DNA of 44,832 nt from NCBI GenBank assembly GCA_049601975.1, contig JBMYRC010000015.1:1-44832 (forward strand). Direction: 5' to 3'. This DNA is from UBA6544 sp049601975 (GTDB taxonomy: Bacteria; Pseudomonadota; Alphaproteobacteria; UBA8366). The translations under genes were made by a program, and so were the position numbers. This document shows, one piece after another, positions 8,688-17,756 of this stretch. The notes beneath the pieces were generated by a model that made no database searches, was not told the origin of the DNA, and saw nothing but the letters and a program-made list of their open reading frames with translations. The stretch's first letter is position 1. Each line of letters starts with the position of its first letter.

Positions 8688-9566
8688 TCACGCCGCCTCG
8701 GCACGCGCGATTGCTTCCGCCACATCGACGATCCGTTGTGCCTTATCGACGATGGGATAATCGACGAAATAGCCGTCGATCTGAATTGATGCCGACCCCG
8801 CAGTTTCGGCTTCGGCAAATGCATCAATGACCTTGTGTGCGAAAGCAAGTTGTTCTGCCGTCGGTGTGAACGCGCCATTGGCGACCGGCACCTGATCCGG
8901 ATGGATGCAGAGTTTCCCCTGAAACCCAAGATTGCGCACCAGATTGCAAGATTCCAAAAAACTATCGTGCTCACGGATGTGGATGAAGACCGTATCGATG
9001 GGCGGTTCTAATTCACCGACACGCGACGCGACGACCATTTCGGCCCGCATACTGGCAAGTTCGGTCTCCGCCAAGGACCACTCCATACCAAGATCCTTGG
9101 TATAATCACCCGCACCAAAGGACAGGCGTTTAATTCGCGTCCCAGCGCGGGCGATGTCACGCGCCGCGTCTTGACCTTTCGCAGTTTCGATAATCGGGAT
9201 GATATCGATCGAGCCGACTTCCATTCCACGCTCACGCTCGAGATTACCGACCAACCAATCGACCGAGCGCAGATCATCGACGCTTTCCAGCTTCGGCAAG
9301 ACGATTCCGTCAAGCCAAGGCCCGACAATTTCACAAATATCGCCGTAGCAGAATTCCGTGTCGTAGGCGTTCACCCGTACATAGCCGCGACAACGGCGCG
9401 GATGTTTCAGCGCTTCCACCGCGACCGCGCGAGTCGCCGGTTTTTCGGAGATGGCGACAGCGTCCTCAAGGTCGAGAATGACGACATCGGTACCGGATTC
9501 GAAGACTTTTTCGACTTTGCGTGGATGATTACCGGGACAGAACAGATACGTGCGATTGGCTTCCAT
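8688..9566 (-). CDS. HpcH/HpaI-CitE-like CoA ester lyase
   Basis: This 292-residue protein belongs to the citrate lyase beta / malyl-CoA lyase group, Mg-dependent TIM-barrel enzymes that split beta-hydroxyacyl-CoA thioesters. It starts NRTYLFCPGNHPRKVEK, the usual N-terminus with the substrate-binding Arg, followed by VVILDLEDAV with acidic residues expected near the metal, VRVNAYDT, and IIPIIETAKG. Near the C-terminus KLCIHPDQVPVAN matches the conserved family end. The ribosome binding site AGGAGG sits close before ATG. It is the first gene of the minus-strand operon. With CoA-transferases at the other end of the same operon, a plausible role is the final cleavage of an activated hydroxydicarboxylate, for example a citramalyl-CoA- or malyl-CoA-like compound. 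That is inference. Confidence 0.85.
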   Translation of the reverse strand: MEANRTYLFCPGNHPRKVEKVFESGTDVVILDLEDAVAISEKPATRAVAVEALKHPRRCRGYVRVNAYDTEFCYGDICEIVGPWLDGIVLPKLESVDDLRSVDWLVGNLERERGMEVGSIDIIPIIETAKGQDAARDIARAGTRIKRLSFGAGDYTKDLGMEWSLAETELASMRAEMVVASRVGELEPPIDTVFIHIREHDSFLESCNLVRNLGFQGKLCIHPDQVPVANGAFTPTAEQLAFAHKVIDAFAEAETAGSASIQIDGYFVDYPIVDKAQRIVDVAEAIARAEAA

Positions 9567-9590
9567 ACGGACCTCCTAATGTTGGACCGA

Positions 9591-10339
9591 TTAGCTACCT
9601 AGCGTCTCGTAAGAAAACTCCAAGCGGTACGTGTGCCGATCCTCGGGATGATCACTGACGGAGACTTCGAGCACACGACCGTCGGTCGCCGAATATTGTC
9701 GAACCACGCGCAAAGCTGCTGTACCGTCTTCTATCTCCAACTGTTCGGCTCGCTTTCCGCTCAACATGCAAGCGGACAGCTCCAGTTCAACTTTTTGGAC
9801 CTTCTCGTCGAAGACTTCCTCCAGAATCTTATGCACCGGCCGATCATCCAGTCCGATGTACTCTAGAAGTCCGGAGAATTCGGGCCGGATGTAAATCTCG
9901 GTTCAGCAAAGTTTGCGCCCAGTCTCCGTCTCACTTCGCAAGCCACCCAGGCGCACTATCCGGGCGCCTTCATCCAAATCGAACCAACCCGCCATTCGGC
10001 ATCCGCCTGAAGCTCGATCATCTCCGAGATATCCAACGCCGTGTCGGCAGCGTATTGCAGCAATCCTTCAACGGTTTGAAGGGTTTGGACATAGGCCGTA
10101 GCCGGCTCCAATGCCTTCACGATCGTGCCAATCGCCTTGCGCCGCTCGACCAATCCCGCCGCTTCCAACTCCGCCATGGCATTGCGAATCGTGAACCGGC
10201 TAACGCTAAATCGCTCGCACAAATCCAACTCCTTCGGAAACAAACCACCGAGAGAATAAACCTCGCCCGCTAGTTCCGACCGCTGGATTTGTGCGATTTC
10301 ACGGTATCTGGGAACACGTTTGCTTGGCCTTCTGGCCAT
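9591..10339 (-). pseudogene. Broken GntR/HutC-type regulator (UTRA domain)
   Basis: Two pieces of one regulator are visible. The first (10339 down to about 9985) encodes a GntR winged helix: RYREIAQIQRSELA, then ERFSVSRFTIRNAMAELEAA, followed by the start of a UTRA effector domain. The frame is then lost near 9985. The correct continuation in the next frame reads WFDLDEGARIVRLGGLRSE, meets a TGA at 9903-9905, and continues TEIYIRPEFSG to the normal C-terminal end at 9591. UTRA proteins usually have an aromatic residue before TEIY, so the TGA probably replaces Trp. One frameshift and one nonsense codon make an active full-length protein unlikely. Its place 24 bases upstream of the CitE-like gene suggests it once controlled the catabolic operon, which may now be unregulated. 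Confidence 0.8.
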
Positions 10340-10416
10340 TCCGAAGCGCCTTTGTTAGCGATGACTAGGCCGAACGATGGTGACAGGCGTATCGTGTGTC
10401 AATGTAGCGCCAAGAC

Positions 10417-11844
10417 TTACAACCGTAGAAGGAACCGGACCAGCTTCTTGGTGCGATCTCCGAAAAGAGAAGCCGTATAAAAACTCCCAGCAGCTCTTTT
10501 CGTGACTTCGCTCCGGGTCGGATAGGGCGCAATTGCGCTCGCCATCGCGCCGATTTTCAGCCCCTGATCGACCGCCAAGACCCAAGGAAGAATGAGTTCA
10601 CCAGCATTCGGCCCCACGATGCAGGCCCCGTGAATGCGTCCCTTGCGATCCGCGATCACCTTTATAAACCCATCCGTTTTACGCTCCGCCTGCGCCCGGT
10701 CGTTCTCACCGAACGGCCAACGCAAGATCCGAATATCCCCGCTGAGGCGTTCCTTCGCTTGATCTTCAGTCAATCCTACGTTCGCTAGTTCCGGGTCGGT
10801 ATAGGTTACCCAAGGCACCGCCTTATAATTTGCCTTTGCCGGTAACTTGAACAACGCGTTGCGGATCACGATTCCCGCGTGATACCCGGCGACATGGGTG
10901 AATTGAAGTGCGCCCGCGACATCACCGATGGCAAAGACACGCTTGTTGGAGGACCGCAGTCGCGCATCTACGTCGATACCCTTGGGGGAATATTTAATAC
11001 CCGCGGCTTCAAGGTTGAGTCCGTCTAAATTCGGACTGCGCCCGGCTGCCACCAAAACATGACTTCCATTAATACGTTCGGACACGACGTCAGCGTTAAT
11101 GTCGACGACAACACCCCCTGTTTCTTCCGACACGCCGACAATTTGCACGCCTTCGCGCAATTTAACATCTTCGCGCTGAAGTTGTCGCCGCACGACCTCT
11201 GCGGCTTCGGGATCGTCCTTCGCGAGAATACTGAACATTTCCAATACCGTGACCCGCGCGCCCAAACGCCGGTGCGCTTGCGCCAATTCGCACCCGATCG
11301 GGCCGCCACCAATCACAATAAGATGCTCAGGGCATTCCTTAAGATCGAAAACCGTCTCGTTTGTGAGATACGGCACATCGCTCAAGCCCGGGATCGGCGG
11401 GATGCCAGTGGAAGAACCGGTCGACACCACGAAATATTTGGCACGAACCGTGACGTCTCCAGCCATCACTTCGCGCGGCCCGGTAAAACGACCGGCAGCT
11501 TGTATTACATGGACACCCAATCCCTCGAACCGCTCCACGGAATCGTTCGGCTCAATCGCACCAATGACGGCGTGGACGTGTTCGTGGACCTTCGAGAAAT
11601 CCACCTCCGGTACAGAGGATTTGATCCCGAACACTTCAGCCGTCCGGAGCTCCTCGGCCTTATGGCCGGCCGCGATCAACGCTTTCGACGGCACGCAACC
11701 ATAGTTCAGGCAGTCTCCGCCCATTTTCCCGCGCTCTATCAGGACAACGCGGGCACCCATCTGCGAGGCACCGGCAGCTACGCTCAATCCACCTGATCCC
11801 GCGCCGATCACGCATATATCGGTCTCAACCGTTTCTGTCGTCAT
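10417..11844 (-). CDS. FAD/NAD(P) disulfide oxidoreductase (dihydrolipoamide dehydrogenase-like)
   Basis: This 475-residue flavoprotein has the layout of the pyridine nucleotide-disulfide oxidoreductases. The FAD motif GAGSGG is near residue 13, the redox-active pair CLNYGC lies in GGDCLNYGCVPSKALI near residues 45-50, the NAD(P) motif GGGPIG is near residue 175, the second FAD motif is VFAIGDVAG, and a dimerisation domain follows. The C-terminal active-site segment reads APYPTRSE instead of the HxxPTxxE of lipoamide dehydrogenase, so the usual proton-relay His is missing; a mercuric reductase-like or other substrate is more likely. I chose the second ATG (11844) because GGAG lies five bases before it; the frame opens 18 bases earlier. 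It stands alone, divergent from the SDR gene at 11967, with no 2-oxoacid dehydrogenase genes nearby. Confidence 0.85.
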   Translation of the reverse strand: MTTETVETDICVIGAGSGGLSVAAGASQMGARVVLIERGKMGGDCLNYGCVPSKALIAAGHKAEELRTAEVFGIKSSVPEVDFSKVHEHVHAVIGAIEPNDSVERFEGLGVHVIQAAGRFTGPREVMAGDVTVRAKYFVVSTGSSTGIPPIPGLSDVPYLTNETVFDLKECPEHLIVIGGGPIGCELAQAHRRLGARVTVLEMFSILAKDDPEAAEVVRRQLQREDVKLREGVQIVGVSEETGGVVVDINADVVSERINGSHVLVAAGRSPNLDGLNLEAAGIKYSPKGIDVDARLRSSNKRVFAIGDVAGALQFTHVAGYHAGIVIRNALFKLPAKANYKAVPWVTYTDPELANVGLTEDQAKERLSGDIRILRWPFGENDRAQAERKTDGFIKVIADRKGRIHGACIVGPNAGELILPWVLAVDQGLKIGAMASAIAPYPTRSEVTKRAAGSFYTASLFGDRTKKLVRFLLRL

Positions 11845-11966
11845 CATCTCTCCAAACGCCATCAGCCCACATATATCCGTCTAGTTCGTGTTTATGCGAC
11901 ATAACAGCAACACACAAATTCGTCAGTCTTTCCGAGCTCCGCAAACACATGCTAACACCATGCATA

Positions 11967-12737
11967 ATGAAACATTCGAAACATACGCAGCGGTTCAGCC
12001 TGTCAGGTAAAACGGCTCTCATCACAGGATCGTCCCGTGGTCTCGGCTGGGAGATCGCTAAAGCCATGGCGGAAGCGGGTGCTCATACGGTCCTGAACGG
12101 TCGCGACCGCCAGGTCCTGGAAAACAATGTCCAGGTGCTCTCAAAATCCTATCTGCAAGCGGAGGCCATCGTCTTGGACGCATCCGATACCGCCGCGGTT
12201 ACACAATGGGTCGCGGAACAAGCACTCGAAGTCGATATACTCGTCAACAATATCGGTCCGCGCACGCGTCGTCCGATAGCCGAATTGATGCCTCAAGATT
12301 TCCGCGACATGCTCGACGGCGGCTTGGTTGGCGCACATAACCTCGCACGGTTGCTCGCCCCCAGAATGATCGAGCGAGGCGGCGGCTGCATCATCAATGT
12401 GACGTCAATCGCCGGACCGCTCGGCAAAGTTGATGATTCCGCTTATGTCGCGACAAAAGCCGGACTGGAAGGATTGACCCGGGCCTTGGCAACCGAACTT
12501 GGCCCGCAAGGGGTACGATGCAACGGGATCGCACCAGGTTTCTTCCGAACGGAAGCAAACGCGGAAATGGCCGTCGACCCTGACGTCAATCATTGGGTTG
12601 ATTTGCGCGTGCCCTTGAAACGTTGGGGCGATCCGTCGGAAATCGCCGGTGCCGCGGTCTTTCTTGCGTCGCCGGCCGCCTCTTACGTCAACGGGCACAT
12701 TCTAACCGTCGACGGCGGCGTCTCGACATCATTTTAA
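11967..12737 (+). CDS. SDR family oxidoreductase (gluconate 5-dehydrogenase-like)
   Basis: This protein of about 256 residues is a classical short-chain dehydrogenase. The cofactor motif TGSSRGLG lies near residue 18, NNIG takes the place of the usual NNAG, and VTSIAG gives the catalytic Ser. YVATK holds the catalytic Tyr-Lys pair and the C-terminus is VNGHILTVDGGVSTSF. The N-terminal RFSLSGKTALITG and the overall pattern resemble gluconate 5-dehydrogenase-type enzymes, but SDR substrate prediction is unreliable. The start at 11967 (MKHSKHTQRF) was preferred over 11949; neither has a convincing ribosome binding site. The gene is divergent from the FAD oxidoreductase, and its 3' end overlaps the decayed convergent DHH gene by about 50 bases. 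Confidence 0.8.
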   Translation: MKHSKHTQRFSLSGKTALITGSSRGLGWEIAKAMAEAGAHTVLNGRDRQVLENNVQVLSKSYLQAEAIVLDASDTAAVTQWVAEQALEVDILVNNIGPRTRRPIAELMPQDFRDMLDGGLVGAHNLARLLAPRMIERGGGCIINVTSIAGPLGKVDDSAYVATKAGLEGLTRALATELGPQGVRCNGIAPGFFRTEANAEMAVDPDVNHWVDLRVPLKRWGDPSEIAGAAVFLASPAASYVNGHILTVDGGVSTSF

Positions 12738-13578
12738 GGATTGTTGTTTGGCTACCCGCAATTTTTTCAAGCAGCGCGGCCAAGACTTTATCCACATCGC
12801 CTTTTGGCACCCGGCAGGTACCAGCGGCTTCGTGACCGCTGCCACCGTATTCGAGTATCAAGATGCCGACATTGGTATTTGAACTACGATCCAGAATCGA
12901 CTTACCCATCGCGATCTCGACGACATCCGAATTCTCCATCGGATTTAGGAAAAACGATTAATTACATTCAGGGTAGAGCGCGTAAATCATAAAGCGGTTG
13001 CAAGCATAAATCGACTCTTCTTGACGCAGATCCACAACCACGGTCTTGCCTCGGACTTTGGCGTTATTACGGATTTGCAATTCCGCATATTCGCCATGCT
13101 CCAAGAACAAATGCACGCGTTCCTCAACATCCGGAATATCGAGAATTTCCGCCGGTTCGTGCCGACGGGAATAATGCATCAGATCGATCATCAATTGATC
13201 GTTGCTGATTTCAAAATAAACGAAGGGGGATAGACCAGTCAGTGGATCGGTGACGCAATTGATCAACGTCCAATCAATCGGCGCTCGAATATCTTCTTCT
13301 TAGTAATCCGCCAAATCCGCTTGATCTACTGCCTTCACCAGATCGGTCGGGAACATAGGGAACCCTCTGCGTCCGCCGAAATGATTATAAATCACCCGTG
13401 CCGCAGACGGGTGTTCCGGATCGATCACGAGGTTATCACGTTCTCCGACCCGCTCCGCCTCGCTGAGATGGTGGTCAAAACACAAAACGACGTCTTCGAC
13501 CATCTCTCGCTCATACGGCAATGCACCAGACACAACGCCGTCAAAGTCCGGTCGCGTAATCAGCATAAATTTCGACAT
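12688..13578 (-). pseudogene. Decayed DHH-family phosphoesterase (exopolyphosphatase-like)
   Basis: A single frame carries recognisable pieces of a DHH-family protein of about 300 residues. The N-terminus MSKFMLITRPDFDG holds the DxD metal motif, and the DHH motif itself (VLCFDHHLSE) follows only about 20 residues later. In intact members that gap is nearer 55, so about 35 residues have been deleted. The frame is then cut by TAA at 13300-13302, resumes EEDIRAPIDWTLINCVTD, is cut again by TAA at 12958-12960, and resumes AMGKSILDRSSNTNVG with the GGSGHEAAGTC motif of the DHHA1 domain. No frameshift is needed to read it. Two nonsense codons plus a deletion in the catalytic region make it non-functional. 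Confidence 0.8.
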
Positions 13579-13698
13579 CGACAGTTCTTACTTCGAATTC
13601 CTTAACGTCCAATCCGAACCCCATTACCGAAGGGCATGCCACATTGAAAAAAATGTGCGCTCGCTGCAAGTCGAATGAAACCAGACGCACTATAGTTT

Positions 13699-16341
13699 CT
13701 ACTCCAGGGATTTTGACGCGATTTCGTAAACATCTCGAGAAAGCCCCAATTTCGCTAAGACACGATCCAATTGGCCTTGGATCAATTCTTGACGATCTGA
13801 ATCGAATCGGCGCCATTGGCCAAGTGGCGCTAACAATCTCGCCGCAACTTGCGGGTTCAATTCATCTAACACCATAACCTGATCGGCGAGGAACTCATAA
13901 CCGCCACCATCGGCCGCATGAAACCTCAGTTGATTGCCCGCGCAAAATGCACCGATGAGGGCGCGCACCTTGTTCGGATTGCGGATCGAGAATGCCGGAT
14001 GGCCCATCAATTCCCGCACATCCGACAGCGTTTCCGACAAAGACGATGACGCGCGGAGCGCGAACCATTTGTCAAGGACAAGGTGATCGTCCTTCCAACG
14101 GAGATAAAAATCGTCGAACGCCTTCTCGCGCTCGGGGCCTTTGATATCATTCAGACAAGCAAGAGCGGCAATCGAATCCGTCATATTATCGGCGGCTTCG
14201 AATTGAGCAGCCCCGAGGGACCTCATGTCCGGCTCCGGCAAGGACATCAAATAGGATAGAGCGCAGTTCTTCAGTTTCCGACTGGCTGCATCATCAGGAT
14301 TTGGATCATAGGGTCGATTCGATTGGTGCTCGCAATAAACCTGCAGCCAAAGTTCCTTCAATTGCGACGCAATCTCTCGGCGCAGCCCTTCGCGAGCGTT
14401 GTGTATGGCGTCAACATCGACGCGGGTCATTTGATTGCCGAGATATTCTTCGCTGGGCAGCAACACCGCCTCCGCGACGAATGCTGTCTCTAGCGAGCCG
14501 TCACGCAGCAATGCGCCCAGCGCATCGATGAACTCATCCGGCGCCCGGACACTCTCTCCCTGCCGCAGTGAGTCGATCCTACGGATTAGATAATCCGTAG
14601 CGTATTGCTGCCCGGCTTCCCAACGGTTGAAAAGGTCGGGATCATGGGCCAACAAGAAAGCACGATCGGAACCGCTTGTCGGTGCGGAAAGGACGACCGG
14701 CGCCGAGAAATCTTGCAGTGCGGAAATAATCGGGTCGCTTTCCACATCGGAGAAGACAATTTTCTCCATCTCTTTGTGCAGTTCGATCGTGCGGCTCGTC
14801 GGCGCTTCCGCTTCGCCACCTCTGCGCAAGGGCACAGCCGCACCCGAGCGATACAACAAACTGAGGCGAACCGGAATATGGAGCGGCTTCTTGTCCAGCT
14901 GTCCCGGCGTCTCGGCCGTCGATTGCCGAAAGGTAAGTGTGCACTGACAGCTTGCCGGATCGTATTCTTTTTCGATTTCCAGCCTGGGCGTCCCGGCTTG
15001 TGCATACCAATCCGTAAATTGGGAAAGGTCAGCACCGGTCGTTCCCTCAATCGCCGCGATAAAATCCTCAACTGTCGCCGCGCATCCGTCGTTCTTCGAG
15101 AGATAGCGCTGCACCCCCCGTGTAAAACCGTCACGCCCAACGATGGTCTGGATCATGCGAACCAGTTCCGCGCCTTTTTCGTAAACCGTCGCGGTATAAA
15201 AATTGTTGATCTCTATATAGGAAGATGGCCGCACCGGATGGGCGAGTGGTCCCGCATCTTCCGGAAACTGCCGCGCCCGCAACGTTCTGACATCTTGGAT
15301 GCGCTTAACCGCGCCCGACCTGACGTCGGCGGAAAACTCCTGATCGCGGAAAACGGTCAGTCCCTCTTTCAGGCTCAGTTGAAACCAGTCGCGCAAGGTG
15401 ACGCGGTTACCGGTCCAATTGTGGAAATACTCGTGCGCAACAATGGCTTCAATAAAGCTGTAGTCCGAATCCGTCGCTGTATCCGGATCGGCGAGGACGT
15501 ATTTATCATTGAAAACATTGAGGCCCTTGTTCTCCATCGCGCCCATGTTGAAGTCGCTGACGGCGACGATCATGTAGATATCCAGGTCGTATTCGAGACC
15601 GAAACGTTCCTCGTCCCAGCGCATCGCTTTCTTCAGCGATTCCATGGCATGTCCGCAGCGGCTTTCTTTTCCGTGTTCCACGAAGATCTGTAGTGCGACA
15701 TCGCGCCCTGAAATCGTCGTGAACCGATCTTCGGCGACGGCTAAATCTCCGGCTACCAAGGCAAACAGATATGCGGGTTTGGGATACGGATCATGCCATT
15801 CGACCCAATGTCGCCCATCCGGCGTCTCACCCCGCTCCACCAGATTGCCATTGGAAAGCAATACCGGGTAACAGGACTTATCAGCGCTTATCCTCACCGT
15901 ATAGACCGACATGACATCCGGCCGGTCGAAATTATATGTGATCCGCCGGAAACCTTCCGCCTCGCACTGCGTGCAGTAATTTCCGCTCGATTTATACAAG
16001 CCTTCCAGCTTGGTATTTTCTTGCGGCCTAATTCCTACTTCGATTTCCAGAGAAAATTCCCCGCGCGGCGGCTCCTTGATTGTTAAGGTCGTCGCGGTCA
16101 CGTCATAGGCGTCGTCCGTCAGAGCGTGACCATCGATCGAAACCGATTTCAAATCGAGGTCTTCGCCGTTCAAGATCAGCGGTGGGATGCGGCCACCCTT
16201 CATCTCTGCGGCGCGGAGCGACAACCGGCTGCGGACACACGTCACCTCTTCCTCGAGATTAAATGTCAGCTCGATTCGGTCCACCACGAAATCGGGTGGA
16301 CGGTAGTCGGATAATTTTATCGATTTTGGCGCCGCACTCAC
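13699..16341 (-). CDS. pepN: Aminopeptidase N (M1 family zinc metallopeptidase)
   Basis: This 880-residue protein is a full-length proteobacterial aminopeptidase N, a cytoplasmic zinc enzyme that removes N-terminal residues from peptides. The substrate-binding motif GAMEN is at residues 267-271, the zinc motif HEYFH at 303-307, and the third zinc ligand Glu at 326 follows after the standard 18-residue spacing. The N-terminal domain and the long helical C-terminal domain are present and intact. The start was set at GTG 16341 (VSAAPKSIKLSDY) because GGGAGG lies seven bases upstream; the ATG at 16356 overlaps that site and is unlikely to be used. It is transcribed alone, convergent with nothing functional downstream. 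It contrasts with the decayed genes on either side. Confidence 0.95.
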   Translation of the reverse strand: MSAAPKSIKLSDYRPPDFVVDRIELTFNLEEEVTCVRSRLSLRAAEMKGGRIPPLILNGEDLDLKSVSIDGHALTDDAYDVTATTLTIKEPPRGEFSLEIEVGIRPQENTKLEGLYKSSGNYCTQCEAEGFRRITYNFDRPDVMSVYTVRISADKSCYPVLLSNGNLVERGETPDGRHWVEWHDPYPKPAYLFALVAGDLAVAEDRFTTISGRDVALQIFVEHGKESRCGHAMESLKKAMRWDEERFGLEYDLDIYMIVAVSDFNMGAMENKGLNVFNDKYVLADPDTATDSDYSFIEAIVAHEYFHNWTGNRVTLRDWFQLSLKEGLTVFRDQEFSADVRSGAVKRIQDVRTLRARQFPEDAGPLAHPVRPSSYIEINNFYTATVYEKGAELVRMIQTIVGRDGFTRGVQRYLSKNDGCAATVEDFIAAIEGTTGADLSQFTDWYAQAGTPRLEIEKEYDPASCQCTLTFRQSTAETPGQLDKKPLHIPVRLSLLYRSGAAVPLRRGGEAEAPTSRTIELHKEMEKIVFSDVESDPIISALQDFSAPVVLSAPTSGSDRAFLLAHDPDLFNRWEAGQQYATDYLIRRIDSLRQGESVRAPDEFIDALGALLRDGSLETAFVAEAVLLPSEEYLGNQMTRVDVDAIHNAREGLRREIASQLKELWLQVYCEHQSNRPYDPNPDDAASRKLKNCALSYLMSLPEPDMRSLGAAQFEAADNMTDSIAALACLNDIKGPEREKAFDDFYLRWKDDHLVLDKWFALRASSSLSETLSDVRELMGHPAFSIRNPNKVRALIGAFCAGNQLRFHAADGGGYEFLADQVMVLDELNPQVAARLLAPLGQWRRFDSDRQELIQGQLDRVLAKLGLSRDVYEIASKSLE

Positions 16342-16494
16342 ATTAGGCCCTCCCAAACGGAGGCTGAGTCTTCGACCATGGCGCGGTGCAGGTCAACGGT
16401 GAATGTGGAACGTCCAATTCATTTAATCTCGAATCTAGATTGCAGATTGGTTCACTCGCGTTTTAGCATCCATGAATTCACATTATTGCAATAT

Positions 16495-17738
16495 ATGAGT
16501 GGACTGCAAACAACCTTGGAGGAAATGCAGCCACAGCGGTTGGGCCGAAACTATGCCCTCTACTGGACGGGATCGCCCGCGGTTGCCACCGGCCTTTGGG
16601 TGCAGCGGTTGACAGTGGCGTGGCTCGCTTGGAAAATGACCCGCTCGGGATTCTGGCTGGCCCTTATTGCGACGGCGGACCTTTTACCGAGTATCGCGCT
16701 TGGTCCGGTCGCGGGTATTTTGGCGGATCGGTTAAACCGCAAACGCCTCACGCTACTTTGCTAAACGAGCAATGTGGCACTGGTACTCATCTTGGCGAGC
16801 TTCATTTCGGATGGGCATATCGATCGATATGGGCTTCTCTCTTTCGCCGTTCTTAATGGCCTGATTGCAGGCATTCAACAACCGGTTCGCATGTCGCTGA
16901 CAGCAACTCTCGTCTGAAAGCCGCAATTTGCGAAAGCCGTCACTTTAATGTCGATCAATGCACATGCCGCGCGATTTGCCGGACCCCTTATGGTCGGATC
17001 TTGGCATTCGGGGAGGCACCACACGCCTTCCTCGCCGCCGCGGCACTCTATGGCTTGATGATTGTCGTCTTTCCCTTTCTGCGAATTGGCGGTAAATCCC
17101 GCAATCTGACCGAATGGAAGGGTTTCCGACATGAATTCTCAATCGGCGTGAGATTTACAACGTTGCGCCCGGCGGTCGGTCCGGTCATCCGGTCGTTCTT
17201 GTTGTTGTCCGTGTTCGGCCGACCGATTTTCTAACTCCTCCCTGGCCTCGCCGATGGTATTTTCAGGGAAGGTGCGAACGGATTCTCATGGCTGGCGGGC
17301 GCGGTCGGTGCAGGCACCATTGCCGCGTGTCTTTGGATAGCGCACCGGCCCGATTCCCGCTGCACTTATGCCGCCATTATTGGACATATTTTTCTATTTG
17401 GCCTCGCCGCTTTGGCGCTCAGTGTAGCACCTAATTTTTGGACAGCCGTTGGATTTGCGACAATTGCGGCATTCACCGCCACCGCCTCAACGATCGGAAC
17501 CGTGGCGGTGATACAATTATCGGTCCCCGACGATATCCGCGGCCGCGTCCTCGGAATCTATGGCGCCCTCTATAGATCAGCTCCCGCCGTTGCTGCCATC
17601 GCGATGGGATGGATTTCGGACTATACGAGCCTACGTTGGCCGATCGCCATCGGCGCGATTATCTGCATTGTTTGGTGGCTCGTTATCCACATCGCCAAGC
17701 CGCACCTCACCGAAGCACGGGAAGCGGACGCCGATTAG
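16495..17738 (+). pseudogene. Decayed MFS transporter (EntS/MFS_3-like)
   Basis: The start MSGLQTTLEEMQPQRLGRNY and segments such as LGPVAGILADRLNRKRLTLL and RGRVLGIYGALYRSAPA identify an MFS permease of the enterobactin-exporter type (about 410 residues when intact). The frame is broken by TAA at 16762-16764, TGA at 16915-16917, a frameshift near 17000, and TAA at 17232-17234. The bounded pieces are otherwise well conserved through to the natural end at 17738. Several independent lesions show it is a true pseudogene. It lies between pepN (divergent) and the convergent MBL-fold hydrolase gene. The likely original residues at the stops (Gln, Arg, Glu) are each one base change away. Confidence 0.85.
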
Positions 17739-17756
17739 CCCCAACGATCAACTATC

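Noticed and set aside
9903..9905. TGA in the UTRA regulator as another selenocysteine codon
   Set aside because: The position is one where relatives carry an aromatic residue and not Cys, and the same gene has a frameshift, so simple decay explains it.
16915..16917. TGA in the MFS gene as recoded codon, or UGA read as Trp in this organism
   Set aside because: The gene also has two TAA codons and a frameshift, and intact genes in the window end normally at TGA, so neither recoding nor an altered code is supported.
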